Notes: generated from the letters alone by a model not told the origin. A stretch of 53,551 nucleotides of DNA from an uncultured Clostridia bacterium (GCA_946493765.1 CAMMAZ010000008.1:1-53551), one strand, 5' to 3'. Shown: positions 35,351 to 43,309, counted from the stretch's first letter. Made by a program: numbers and translations.

Positions 35351-36593
35351 GCAGGTTCCCTCCTAATCGTTTCACATCCTCAAAAAAGAGAGGATAGGAT
35401 TTGTTGATGCAGCGATAACCGCTTAAAAACCCGCCTTGCGCTGCCGACAGAAGCATTGTGAACGCCATGGCGATCCGGTGATCGTTTTCACAGTCGATGA
35501 TGCCGGTATGCAGCGGAGAACCGGTGATGACCATACCGTCCGGTTTTTCCACGACATCGCAGCCGAGACGTTGCAGCCCGGCACAGACGCTTTGGATCCG
35601 GTCGCTTTCCTTGATGCGCAGCCGTTCGGCGCCGTGAATGACCGTTTGGCCTTTGGCCATTGCTGCGGTAACGGCGATGGCCGGCACCAAATCGGGGATT
35701 TGAGAAGCGTCGACAGTGATACCGCGCAGCGCGGCGGCTTTGCAGGTAACGCCGGATGCGGTTTCGGTTATTTGTGCGCCGAACCGGCGCATGATATCAA
35801 AAATCTCTCTGTCTCCCTGGGCTGAATCGCTTTTTAAGCCGGTCAGTGTGATTTCTCCGCCAAGCGCTGCGGCAGACAGGAAAAAAGCCGCCTGTGACCA
35901 GTCGCCTTCGATTTGATAATCGGTAGGTCGATAGGTTTGTCCGCCTTTGATGGAGTAGCCGTCCGGCAGCGTTTCAATTAAAATGCCAAAACGGTTCAGC
36001 ACCCGGATCGTCATATCGACATACCCTTTGGATTCCAGCGGGGTAGTCAGTATAATCCGGCTATCGTCCTTTAAAACCGGCAGAACAAATAAAAGGCCGG
36101 TGATGAACTGGGAGCTGATATCGCCGCGGATACGGTATTCGCCGCCGGTGAGCCGTCCGGTCGTGCGCAGCGGAAGATGGTCGGCGGACAATGCCGCGCC
36201 GTGTGTTCCGAACAGATCATAAAAGCAGGTGATCGGCCGTTGCGGCAGGCGTCCCTTTCCGGTAAATTCCGTTTCAATGCCAAGTCCGGCGGCAATCGCC
36301 AGCATAAACCGCAGGGTAGAACCGGATTCACAGCAATCGATTTTTGCGGTTTTGGTTTGCAGCGCAAGGCTCGCGTCCAGCGTTAAAACGCCGTTTTCAT
36401 AAGTGTAGCTGGCGCCCAGCGCCTGCGCGGCGCCAAGCGTTGCCTTGATATCGTCGGACAGATCGATCGGGGAAAGTACACATTTGCCTTTGGACAGCAA
36501 TGCGCACAATATTGCCCGGTGCGATTCGCTTTTAGACGGCACGGCTGCGATCGTTCCTTTTAAAGCCGCCGGGGTGATTTGCAATTGTTCCAT
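35334..36593 (-). CDS. aroA: 3-phosphoshikimate 1-carboxyvinyltransferase (EPSP synthase)
   Basis: AroA transfers enolpyruvate from PEP to shikimate 3-phosphate. Motifs seen: SKSESHRAILCALL (shikimate/PEP contacts), ESGSTLRFML, GRLPQRPI, RIKESDRI and DHRIAMAFTML. From ATG 36593 it is 419 aa; GAGGGAG lies 9 nt upstream. A TTG at 36611 would precede that SD and is rejected. One nucleotide separates it from the aroB stop. Confidence 0.96.
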   Translation of the reverse strand: MEQLQITPAALKGTIAAVPSKSESHRAILCALLSKGKCVLSPIDLSDDIKATLGAAQALGASYTYENGVLTLDASLALQTKTAKIDCCESGSTLRFMLAIAAGLGIETEFTGKGRLPQRPITCFYDLFGTHGAALSADHLPLRTTGRLTGGEYRIRGDISSQFITGLLFVLPVLKDDSRIILTTPLESKGYVDMTIRVLNRFGILIETLPDGYSIKGGQTYRPTDYQIEGDWSQAAFFLSAAALGGEITLTGLKSDSAQGDREIFDIMRRFGAQITETASGVTCKAAALRGITVDASQIPDLVPAIAVTAAMAKGQTVIHGAERLRIKESDRIQSVCAGLQRLGCDVVEKPDGMVITGSPLHTGIIDCENDHRIAMAFTMLLSAAQGGFLSGYRCINKSYPLFFEDVKRLGGNLHVLDR

Positions 36594-36594
36594 T

Positions 36595-37650
36595 TTAACA
36601 AACTCCCTCAAAGAAAGATGCCAGCGTCTCGGTTTTCACAGGGTGGATCACCGCGTGACCGATCTTCGGCACGATCACCAGATCAAGGTGATCGGCCCGG
36701 CGTTTTTTATCGGACAAACAAATTTGCAGCAATTTCTGCAAATCGGCGTTGCATGCGGTCGGCAGATGATAGCTTTGCAAAAGATTGATGATTTGATCGG
36801 TAAGTCCACAAACAGCAAGTCCGTTTTTTTCAGCGGCTTTTGTTATCATCACCATGCCGATCGCGACCGCTTCGCCGTGGGTGTAGGTTTCATAATTGTA
36901 ATACTGCTCAATGGCATGTCCCAGCGTGTGACCGAAATTTAAAAGTTTGCGGTCGCCCTTTTCAAATTCGTCCTTTTCCACAATGTCCTTTTTAATCGCC
37001 ACACAGGTATAAATCAGGTCTTCCAGCATATCTAAAACAGAACCCTGTGATAACTGTTGGAACAGCTGCGGCGACCGGATCAAAGCATATTTGATCGCCT
37101 CTCCCATACCGTCGGCAAAAAAATGCGGGTCGAGCGTTTGCAGTGCGCCGGTATCGATCAGCACAAGATGCGGCTGATGAAAGCTGCCGATCAGATTTTT
37201 ACCCTTTGCAAGATCGCAGCCGGTTTTCCCACCGACCGAAGAATCAATATCGGATAATAGGGAAGTGGACAGCTGCACAAAATCGATGCCGCGCATGTAA
37301 ATCGCGGCGGCAAACCCCGCCATATCACCGGTCACGCCGCCGCCAAGCGCCGCTACGGTATCGGTTCGGGTCATGCCGCATTCGGCCATTGCGCAGACTA
37401 TTTCATTGATCGTTTCAAAGCGTTTGCTTTGTTCACCGGCCGGAAAAATAAAGTGGTGCACATGAAAACCGGCGGCGCAAAGAGAAGATTCCACTATTTT
37501 TCCATACAACGGGAACACGTTGCTGTCGCTGATGATAAAAATCCGGTTGCCCTTGCAGATCGGCTGCAAATAGGCGCCGCAGTTTTCAAAAAGACCTTTT
37601 CCGATGTGGATGTCATAGCTTTGATTTAAGCAAACGGTTAATGTTTTCAT
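36595..37650 (-). CDS. aroB: 3-dehydroquinate synthase
   Basis: AroB cyclises DAHP to 3-dehydroquinate with NAD and a metal. GGGVTGDMAGFAAA, LLSDIDSSVGGKTG, and the metal ligands in NFGHTLGHAIE and HGEAVAIGM are present. Length 351 aa. The SD AGAAAGGA precedes ATG 37650, 17 nt after tyrA. The next enzyme, dehydroquinate dehydratase, is not in this window. Confidence 0.96.
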   Translation of the reverse strand: MKTLTVCLNQSYDIHIGKGLFENCGAYLQPICKGNRIFIISDSNVFPLYGKIVESSLCAAGFHVHHFIFPAGEQSKRFETINEIVCAMAECGMTRTDTVAALGGGVTGDMAGFAAAIYMRGIDFVQLSTSLLSDIDSSVGGKTGCDLAKGKNLIGSFHQPHLVLIDTGALQTLDPHFFADGMGEAIKYALIRSPQLFQQLSQGSVLDMLEDLIYTCVAIKKDIVEKDEFEKGDRKLLNFGHTLGHAIEQYYNYETYTHGEAVAIGMVMITKAAEKNGLAVCGLTDQIINLLQSYHLPTACNADLQKLLQICLSDKKRRADHLDLVIVPKIGHAVIHPVKTETLASFFEGVC

Positions 37651-37667
37651 GCGAATATTCCTTTCTG

Positions 37668-38495
37668 TTATCCGATCCGGTTTTTGACTTCATTGGCGTG
37701 CTGCAGCATGTTGAACAGCGTATCCTGGTCGCCGGTTTCGATGCAGGCGTCCAGCTTTAAAAGATTTTCGATCAGTAATTTGATATGCCCGGACAAATAA
37801 TCCTTGTTGCACAAAAACAGTTCCGTCCAAAGACCTGCATTGATTTTAGCGACTCTTGAAACATCCTTGTAGGAACCGGCTGAAAATCCGGTATGCAGCT
37901 TTGCGTCCGGATCGGAAATGTAGGCACAGGCTAATACATGCGGCAGCTGGGAAGTATAAGCGATGATCCGGTCGTGCTCTTCCGGCGTGGTGATCGTTAC
38001 ATTCCGAAATCCCAGTGCATTAGCAAGTTCCGTCAAGACAGACATGTTCGGATCATCCGGCTGCTTTGGCGTGAAAATCATATAGGCGTTTTCAAACAGA
38101 TCCGGTGTGCTGGCATGGTAGCCGCTGGTTTCCTTACCGGCCATGGGATGCGCACCGATAAAATGAAAGCCGTTTTCCGCGCAAAAGGGATCGAGCTTTT
38201 CACAGATTTGGCGTTTAATGCCGCATGTGTCGATCACGATCGACCCCTTTTTAAAAGAACCGGCACGACTGCAAATAAAATCCTCAGCCGCTTGCGGATA
38301 CAGCGCGACGATCGTCAGATCGGTGACCAGTAAATCGGCATCGCTGCCGATTCGGTCGATCACACCGTCCTTTGCCGCCACGTTTGTGACGGCAGTGTCA
38401 ATATCAAAGCCGATCACGGTATGCGACGTGTTTTTTTTGATGGCGCGGCAAAAGGAAGCGCCGATCAGTCCGAGCCCTACAACAGAAATGTTCAT
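37668..38495 (-). CDS. tyrA: Prephenate dehydrogenase
   Basis: TyrA oxidatively decarboxylates prephenate to 4-hydroxyphenylpyruvate for Tyr synthesis. The N-terminal Rossmann motif is VVGLGLIGASF and the substrate motif GAHPMAGKETSGY. At 275 aa it lacks the C-terminal ACT domain found in Bacillus TyrA, so feedback by Tyr on this enzyme is not evident. It lies 4 nt after aroF. Confidence 0.94.
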   Translation of the reverse strand: MNISVVGLGLIGASFCRAIKKNTSHTVIGFDIDTAVTNVAAKDGVIDRIGSDADLLVTDLTIVALYPQAAEDFICSRAGSFKKGSIVIDTCGIKRQICEKLDPFCAENGFHFIGAHPMAGKETSGYHASTPDLFENAYMIFTPKQPDDPNMSVLTELANALGFRNVTITTPEEHDRIIAYTSQLPHVLACAYISDPDAKLHTGFSAGSYKDVSRVAKINAGLWTELFLCNKDYLSGHIKLLIENLLKLDACIETGDQDTLFNMLQHANEVKNRIG

Positions 38496-38499
38496 TTAT

Positions 38500-39513
38500 T
38501 TATCCTTTCACAAACAGATTTTTGTGTGCGGTGTAAACCGTTTTTGCAACGGTGTCGAATTGGTCGGGCGTGAGCGACTGTGCGCCGTCCGACAAGGCTT
38601 TTTCGGGGCAGTTATGCACTTCGATCATCAACCCGTCCGCACCGGCGCCGACCGCTGCTAAGGACAGCGGCTGCACCATCCACGGAATACCGGCCGCGTG
38701 CGACGGATCAACGATGACCGGCAGATGCGAAAAGCGTTTGAATAGCACAACAGCGGAAATGTCCAGCGTGTTTCGCACCGCCGTTTCAAAGGTGCGGATA
38801 CCGCGTTCGCATAAAATAACATTCGGGTTACCTTGGGCCATAATATATTCCGCACTCATCAGCGTTTCATCGATGGTGCTGGAAAGGCCGCGCTTTAATA
38901 AAATCGGTTTTTTGGTTTTTCCGAGTTCCTTTAACAGTTCAAAATTCTGCATGTTGCGCGCGCCGACCTGAATGATATCCACATCTTCAAACAGATCGAT
39001 ATGATTGATATTCATGATCTCCGTCACGATCGGAAGACCTGTTTCGCGCTTCGCCAGCGTTAACAGATCAAGCCCTTTTTCCCGCATACCCTGAAATGCA
39101 TAGGGTGAGGTGCGCGGTTTGAACGCGCCGCCGCGCAGCATGGTAGCGCCGGCAGCCTTCACACGTTTTGCCACATAAACGATCTGTTCTTCTGATTCCA
39201 CCGAACAGGGACCGGCGATGATGTTGAGCGATCCATCGCCGATTTTTAAGTTTCCAACGGAAATGACCGTGTTTTCCGGATGAAATTTGCGGTTTGCTTT
39301 TTTATAAGGTTCCTGAATCCGCTTGACGCTTTCCACAATCGGATTGGCGCTCACACTGTCGATATCGATTGCATGCGTGTTGCCGACCAATCCCAGAATC
39401 ATGGAGCTGACGCCCATGGATTTGTCAACGCTGACATGATAGCGCTGCTTTAAATTTTCCGCAAACGTGTCGATTTGGCCTTGCGGCGTGCCTTGTTTGA
39501 TAACGATAACCAT
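38500..39513 (-). CDS. aroF: 3-deoxy-7-phosphoheptulonate (DAHP) synthase, AroAbeta type
   Basis: This enzyme condenses PEP and erythrose 4-phosphate, the first step of the shikimate pathway. An N-terminal ferredoxin-like domain (about 1-70) precedes the barrel with AGPCSVES (metal Cys), RGGAFKPRTSPYAFQG, DPSHAAG and IEVHNCPEKALSDGAQSL. This 337-aa layout matches the Thermotoga-type enzyme, whose N-terminal domain binds Tyr and Phe. It is the first structural gene after the Phe/Tyr leader. SD AGGAAGGATC. Confidence 0.95.
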   Translation of the reverse strand: MVIVIKQGTPQGQIDTFAENLKQRYHVSVDKSMGVSSMILGLVGNTHAIDIDSVSANPIVESVKRIQEPYKKANRKFHPENTVISVGNLKIGDGSLNIIAGPCSVESEEQIVYVAKRVKAAGATMLRGGAFKPRTSPYAFQGMREKGLDLLTLAKRETGLPIVTEIMNINHIDLFEDVDIIQVGARNMQNFELLKELGKTKKPILLKRGLSSTIDETLMSAEYIMAQGNPNVILCERGIRTFETAVRNTLDISAVVLFKRFSHLPVIVDPSHAAGIPWMVQPLSLAAVGAGADGLMIEVHNCPEKALSDGAQSLTPDQFDTVAKTVYTAHKNLFVKG

Positions 39514-39540
39514 ATGTGTTGATCCTTCCTGTTTTAAGAT

Positions 39541-39583
39541 AAAAAAGGAGCCGGCCTTTCATTCAGAAAAGCCGAACTCCTTT
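39541..39583 (-). terminator. Attenuator terminator upstream of aroF
   Basis: On the minus strand segment 3 (39583-39566) pairs with segment 4 (39560-39544) over about 17 bp with one bulged T (39576) and a 5-nt loop, followed by a T-run to 39541. It lies between the leader peptide and aroF, so transcription must pass it to reach the operon. Confidence 0.9.
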
Positions 39584-39681
39584 GTTTGTCAAAATTCAAA
39601 AATCAAACGAAATAGAAAAACGGCTTAATCTTTATCACAGCAAAAATAGCCCTTGCTAAAATAGTAAGAGCAAAAGCCGTT
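39566..39681 (-). promoter_or_regulatory. Attenuator switch: alternative pairings 1:2 and 2:3
   Basis: Segment 1 (39681-39674, AACGGCTT, codons 10-12 of the leader) is perfectly complementary to segment 2 (39626-39619, AAGCCGTT). Six bases of segment 2 (AAGCCG) are also complementary to CGGCTT (39574-39569) in segment 3, the 5' arm of the terminator. The leader stop codon overlaps the start of segment 2. A ribosome stalled at the Phe/Tyr codons would cover segment 1 and free segment 2 to block the terminator. A ribosome reaching the stop would mask segment 2 and let 3:4 form. Pairings are seen; mechanism is inferred. Confidence 0.75.
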
Positions 39682-39708
39682 ATAAAATAAGCCGGTTGCG
39701 TGACACAT
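39625..39708 (-). CDS. Phe/Tyr-rich leader peptide of the aro operon
   Basis: This 27-codon reading frame starts at ATG 39708, with AGGTG 6 nt upstream, and ends with TAA at 39627-39625. Residues 8-22 contain four Phe and four Tyr (8 of 15), including the runs FY (8-9), YYF (15-17) and YF (21-22); there is no Trp. It lies about 28 nt after the predicted transcription start and before an intrinsic terminator. The layout is that of an attenuation leader that measures charged tRNA-Phe and tRNA-Tyr. It is too short for standard gene callers. The peptide itself probably has no function. Confidence 0.82.
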   Translation of the reverse strand: MCHATGLFYNGFCSYYFSKGYFCCDKD

Positions 39709-39742
39709 AAAAAACACCTAAAAATCTATTTTATATAAGAAA

Positions 39743-39771
39743 ATAATAGCATGACCGCTATTATTTGTCAA
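39743..39771 (-). promoter_or_regulatory. Promoter of the aroF-pheA operon
   Basis: Minus-strand -35 TTGACA (39771-39766), 17-bp spacer ending in TGC, and -10 TATTAT (39748-39743). The -35 lies within the last codons of aroK. Predicted start is near 39736. Confidence 0.88.
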
Positions 39772-40273
39772 GATTTAATTTGCGAAGGATCAAATCGACT
39801 TTTTGGTTCAAATCGTCGCTGTTCGCATCAATGCTGAAATCGGCAGCGGATTTATAAATCGGCAGACGACCCATCAGCAGCTGTGTGACGGCATTTTCCT
39901 TATCCGATCGGTTTAAAAGCGGACGCGTTCCGTCGTATTGCAGCCGGCGCATAACGGTATCCACCGAAACATCCAAAAAGATGATCTTACCGGATTTTTT
40001 TAAATTTTTGACATTTTGAGAATTTAAGATCGTGCCGCCGCCGGTTGCGATCACGCAATGATCCATTTTTCCGATTTTTTTCACCGCCTCGGTTTCCAGC
40101 TTGCGGAAACCCTCTTCGCCGTGCAACTCAAAAATCCGGGAAACCGACATGCCGTTTTCCTGTTCGATAAACTGATCGATGTCGATAAACTGCATATGCA
40201 ATCGGTTCGCCAGTTCCGTTGCGACCGTTGTTTTTCCAGACCCCATAAAACCGGATAAAATAATGTTCATCAT
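39761..40273 (-). CDS. aroK: Shikimate kinase
   Basis: AroK phosphorylates shikimate at the 3-hydroxyl. Walker A is GFMGSGKTT (about 8-16), the shikimate-binding Asp is in DIDQFIE, the Arg in GFRKLETEAV, and GGGTI is conserved. Length 170 aa. It overlaps aroE by ATGA. Two consecutive ATG codons (40273, 40270) both suit the SD AAGGAG. Confidence 0.95.
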   Translation of the reverse strand: MMNIILSGFMGSGKTTVATELANRLHMQFIDIDQFIEQENGMSVSRIFELHGEEGFRKLETEAVKKIGKMDHCVIATGGGTILNSQNVKNLKKSGKIIFLDVSVDTVMRRLQYDGTRPLLNRSDKENAVTQLLMGRLPIYKSAADFSIDANSDDLNQKVDLILRKLNLDK

Positions 40274-41112
40274 GAAAATCTCCTTTGCAATTCTTCGTTG
40301 GTTTGTATCACAAGATCGTCGAGTTCTTTTGCACCGAATGTCGCGCCATACCAGATCTGCTGTGCTTTTGCCGCCTGATAAACCAGCATCGGCATTCCCA
40401 TAGCGGTTTTAGCGCCGTTTTGTTTTGCAGTTTTCAAAAGCAGCGTTTCCATCGGATTATACACAGCGTCGAAAACCGCGCTGCAATTTTGAATAATATT
40501 TGCAGGCACCGGCGTTTGCTCCATATTTTTCGGATACATGCCGGCCGGCGTGCCGTTGAGCAAAAGATCGAAGGTTTCGTTGCTGTCAATCTGTTCACGT
40601 TCACAAACACGAATTTTCACTTTTGGATAAACGGCGTTGATCTCGCTTTTGAGCTTTTCGCCACGCGCCGTGGAACCCGCACGAACGCTGATGGTGATGT
40701 CACAGCTGTTTCCCGCTGCAAGATAGCCCATCATTCTCGCTGTGCCACCGCTGCCGCAAAGCAAAACACGGCCGGCAAGTGCAATATCGGCAATTTTTAG
40801 TGCATGCAGAAAACCGTCGCAGTCGGTGTTGTAGCCGATCCATGCATCGTTTTCTTTTTTAATGGTATTCACCGTTTTTAAAATTTTCGCTTTGCCATGA
40901 AGTTCTTTTAAAAAAGGAATCACAGCGGTTTTATGCGGAATCGTGACATTCAAACCGTCATATGCATGAAATAGATCAAGCGATGTCAGATCCGCCGGCG
41001 CGATTTCTATGTTTTCATAGGACAAATCTGCGCCGGACAAATGTGCAAGCTGCATGTGGATAAACGGAGACATGGAGTGCCCAAGCGGGTATCCGATCAG
41101 ACAAAATTTCAT
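40270..41112 (-). CDS. aroE: Shikimate dehydrogenase
   Basis: AroE reduces 3-dehydroshikimate to shikimate with NADPH. Motifs: GYPLGHSMSP (shikimate site), NVTIPHK with the catalytic Lys, NTDCDGF, the nucleotide loop GSGGTARM and QAAKAQQIWYG at the C-terminus. From ATG 41112 it is 280 aa, with GAGGTG upstream. aroE and aroK form a small unit transcribed toward the attenuated aro operon. Confidence 0.95.
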   Translation of the reverse strand: MKFCLIGYPLGHSMSPFIHMQLAHLSGADLSYENIEIAPADLTSLDLFHAYDGLNVTIPHKTAVIPFLKELHGKAKILKTVNTIKKENDAWIGYNTDCDGFLHALKIADIALAGRVLLCGSGGTARMMGYLAAGNSCDITISVRAGSTARGEKLKSEINAVYPKVKIRVCEREQIDSNETFDLLLNGTPAGMYPKNMEQTPVPANIIQNCSAVFDAVYNPMETLLLKTAKQNGAKTAMGMPMLVYQAAKAQQIWYGATFGAKELDDLVIQTNEELQRRFS

Positions 41113-41142
41113 TTTACACCTCAAAAATTTTAAAAAAAGCTA

Positions 41143-41171
41143 TTGACAAAGTCGCAAACAGAACATATTAT
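41143..41171 (+). promoter_or_regulatory. Promoter of acpP
   Basis: -35 TTGACA (41143-41148) and -10 TATTAT (41166-41171) with a 17-bp spacer. The leader of about 95 nt contains GTTAT...ATAAC inverted repeats near 41184-41203. Confidence 0.82.
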
Positions 41172-41271
41172 TGTTACAAGTGGTTATGTTATTATCAATA
41201 TAACACATATCCTAGCGTTTTGTCCAGAATAAAATAATAGGAAAGTCTTTGCATGTGAGGAGGGTAAGACG

Positions 41272-41499
41272 GTGGTTTTTGAAAAGGTGTGCAATATCCT
41301 TGTGGATCAGCTGGATGTTGACGAGTCCGATATCACGATGGATACCGATATTTTCGATGATCTCAATGCAGACAGTCTGGATCTTGTGGATTTGATCATG
41401 TCTTTTGAAGATGAATTCAATGTTGAATTTCCTGAAGAAGATGCGGATAGATTTAAAACAGTCGGCGATATTGTAAAATATGTGGAAGAAAATATATAA
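41272..41499 (+). CDS. acpP: Acyl carrier protein
   Basis: ACP carries growing acyl chains on a phosphopantetheine arm. The attachment Ser is in NADSLDLVDLI (about residue 36). The 75-aa protein is very acidic, as usual. The GTG start follows GGAGGG with 7-nt spacing. It stands alone with its own promoter and terminator rather than in a fab cluster, so a housekeeping fatty-acid role is likely but not proven. Confidence 0.92.
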   Translation: MVFEKVCNILVDQLDVDESDITMDTDIFDDLNADSLDLVDLIMSFEDEFNVEFPEEDADRFKTVGDIVKYVEENI

Positions 41500-41504
41500 A
41501 TTAA

Positions 41505-41541
41505 CAAAAAAGGGAATCCTGCGATCAGGATTTCTTTTTTT
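41505..41541 (+). terminator. Intrinsic terminator after acpP
   Basis: Core stem AATCCTG/CAGGATT (41515-41521, 41526-41532) around CGAT, extended by A/T and G-U pairs, with a T-run to 41541. Confidence 0.85.
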
Positions 41542-41597
41542 ATGTTTGCAAAACCTTTATTGTAAAAGCGGATTAACGGATATATTGCACTGAATTT

Positions 41598-41645
41598 ATT
41601 TTACAGAAAAAAGCAAGTCATATGACTTGCTTTTTTCTGTAAAAT
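41598..41645. repeat. 48-bp perfect palindrome
   Basis: The 24-bp arms 41598-41621 and 41622-41645 are exact reverse complements with no spacer. The arms carry A6 and T6 runs, so each strand could form a strong intrinsic terminator. It separates acpP (plus) from the tRNA-His unit (minus). It may instead be a site for a dimeric protein. Confidence 0.9.
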
Positions 41646-41661
41646 GGGTAACAAAAAATGC

Positions 41662-41693
41662 CAAACAAAACGCACCCCACAAAGTGAGGTGCG
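41662..41693 (-). terminator. Terminator of tRNA-His
   Basis: Minus-strand stem CGCACCTCAC/GTGGGGTGCG (41693-41684, 41680-41671, one G-U), 3-nt loop, then TTTTGTTT. It lies about 25 nt after the tRNA 3' end. Confidence 0.88.
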
Positions 41694-41718
41694 CCATTTG
41701 GTTGCGGCAGCTTGCCGC

Positions 41719-41796
41719 TGGGGTGGGTAGACGGATTCGAACCGACGGTCTCCAGTGCCACAAACTGGCGCTTTAACCAGCTAAGCTATACCCACC
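41719..41796 (-). tRNA. tRNA-His (anticodon GTG), CCA encoded
   Basis: A full cloverleaf is readable. The acceptor is 7 bp (GTGGGTA/TACCCAC) plus the extra G-1 paired with C73, the identity element of tRNA-His. The D stem is GCTT/AAGC and the anticodon stem CCAGT/ACTGG with loop TTGTGGC, giving anticodon GTG. The T-loop is TTCGAAT. The T stem GTCGG/CCGTC has a T-T mismatch at the 50:64 position. The CCA end is encoded. Confidence 0.96.
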
Positions 41797-41819
41797 ATAT
41801 ACAATTTGCAACGTTTTTG

Positions 41820-41848
41820 ATTATAATATGTCAAACCCGATTTGTCAA
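41820..41848 (-). promoter_or_regulatory. Promoter of tRNA-His
   Basis: Full consensus on the minus strand: TTGACA (41848-41843), 17-bp spacer, TATAAT (41825-41820), about 24 nt before the tRNA 5' end. A second TTGACA lies within the spacer. Confidence 0.93.
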
Positions 41849-41902
41849 GCATTTCATCAAAAATAAAAAATAAAATTTTGAGAGAAATAAAAAATTTTGA
41901 CG

Positions 41903-41931
41903 GTCATATTCAATCCGGCAATGCAAATTAT
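41903..41931 (+). promoter_or_regulatory. Weak candidate sporulation-sigma promoter of spoIVB
   Basis: GTCATATT (41903-41910) equals a good sigma-E -35, followed after 13 bp by CAAATTAT (41924-41931), which matches the CATACAAT-type -10 at only five of eight positions. In Bacillus spoIVB is read by sigma-F and sigma-G, so this is uncertain. Confidence 0.3.
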
Positions 41932-41951
41932 AAAAGCATAAAGGTGAAAAG

Positions 41952-43175
41952 GTGGGAAGCAAATTGAAAAATTTAATTAAAAATATAACGGCGGTACTAG
42001 CGGTTCTGGTTTCGTCGGTCATGCTGACAACGGCGGTTTATGCCAATATTCTGCCCGAAGAAGTGCAGATTTATGAAAACGACAGTCTTGCGTTTCACAC
42101 AGCCATTCAAATTACCGCAGACGACGATACGCCGATGGATGTTGCCGCCAACAGCACAGGCGACGGCTATCACTACCGCTACACGACAAATGCAAAATTG
42201 ATGGGGATCATTCCCATTAAAAATGTTCAGGTCGATGTGATCGACGATATGTATGTTGCGGTCTCCGGCAAGTCTTTCGGTATTAAAATTTTTACCGAAG
42301 GCGTTATGGTTGTCGGCATGAATGAGGTGGACTGTGCGGGAGAACCTGTGAACCCCGCCAAAAATGCCGGATTAGAAATCGGTGATAATATTATTTCCAT
42401 TAACGGCAAAGAAATTACTTCAAATGAAGATATTGCGTCGATCATTGAAAGCAGTGAGGGGAAAAGCGTGCAGATCGTGTTCCGGCGGGACGGCGAGGAA
42501 AACCGTGTTTCGCTCACGCCGGAAAAATCGATCAGCGAAAACAAATATAAAGCGGGCATCTGGGTCAAAGACAGCACAGCGGGAATTGGGACGATGACCT
42601 TTTATTCAACGGTCAACGGTGCGTTCGCAGGACTTGGACACGGGATCGCCGACAGCGATACCGGTGAATTATATACCATATCAACCGGTGAGATTGTTCA
42701 GACCAATATTTTAAGTATCAATAAAAGTGTCAAAGGCGACGCAGGGGAGATCTGCGGTGTTTTTACCGATCAAACGACGGGATCTCTGTATCAAAACTGC
42801 GACAGCGGATTATACGGTGAATTGTATGAATATGACGAAAATGTCCAGTTAACGAAAATCGCTTTAAAACAGGAAATCGTGACGGGAAACGCGCAAATCA
42901 TCACCAGTATCGACAACAGCGGACCGAAAGCCTATGATTGTGTGGTGGAGAAAATCATGCTCAACGATGCAACCCAAAACATGATTGTGCGGATAACCGA
43001 CGAAAATCTTCTAAATCAGACAGGCGGTATCGTGCAGGGGATGAGCGGCAGCCCGATTCTTCAAAACGGCCGTTTAATCGGGGCTTTGACCCATGTTTTT
43101 GTCAATGATCCGGAAAAAGGCTATGCAGTTTTCGCGGAAACTATGTATAAAACGTCACAAGAATACGCGAAATAA
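41952..43175 (+). CDS. spoIVB: SpoIVB peptidase
   Basis: SpoIVB is a self-cleaving serine peptidase made in the forespore that triggers pro-sigma-K processing in Bacillus. An N-terminal membrane/signal segment (about 10-31) precedes a PDZ domain (about 115-195). The S55 peptidase domain follows, with the His of GLGHGIADSD and the Ser of GMSGSPI (about Ser367). The 407-aa length is normal. The GTG start at 41952 has AAGGTGA close upstream; TTG 41964 behind GGTGGG is an alternative. spo0A follows, the conserved order in spore formers. Confidence 0.95.
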   Translation: MGSKLKNLIKNITAVLAVLVSSVMLTTAVYANILPEEVQIYENDSLAFHTAIQITADDDTPMDVAANSTGDGYHYRYTTNAKLMGIIPIKNVQVDVIDDMYVAVSGKSFGIKIFTEGVMVVGMNEVDCAGEPVNPAKNAGLEIGDNIISINGKEITSNEDIASIIESSEGKSVQIVFRRDGEENRVSLTPEKSISENKYKAGIWVKDSTAGIGTMTFYSTVNGAFAGLGHGIADSDTGELYTISTGEIVQTNILSINKSVKGDAGEICGVFTDQTTGSLYQNCDSGLYGELYEYDENVQLTKIALKQEIVTGNAQIITSIDNSGPKAYDCVVEKIMLNDATQNMIVRITDENLLNQTGGIVQGMSGSPILQNGRLIGALTHVFVNDPEKGYAVFAETMYKTSQEYAK

Positions 43176-43248
43176 CAAATTTCCAAAATCTCGGAATTTT
43201 GCACAAATCTCCAAAAAAATATTTTCCATAAATTTGCTAATATTTGCA

Positions 43249-43277
43249 TTGTAAAAATATTCCGCATATGGTAGAAT
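43249..43277 (+). promoter_or_regulatory. Promoter of spo0A
   Basis: -35 TTGTAA (43249-43254), 17-bp spacer ending in TGG, -10 TAGAAT (43272-43277). No sigma-H AGGA-type box or clear 0A box was found near it. Confidence 0.68.
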
Positions 43278-43309
43278 AACAAAGCAAAATAAATAAGGAG
43301 GCAACATTA

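Noticed and set aside
39514..39740. A T-box in the aroF leader.
   Set aside because: No AGGGTGGNACCGCG-type antiterminator sequence is present, whereas a Phe/Tyr leader frame is.
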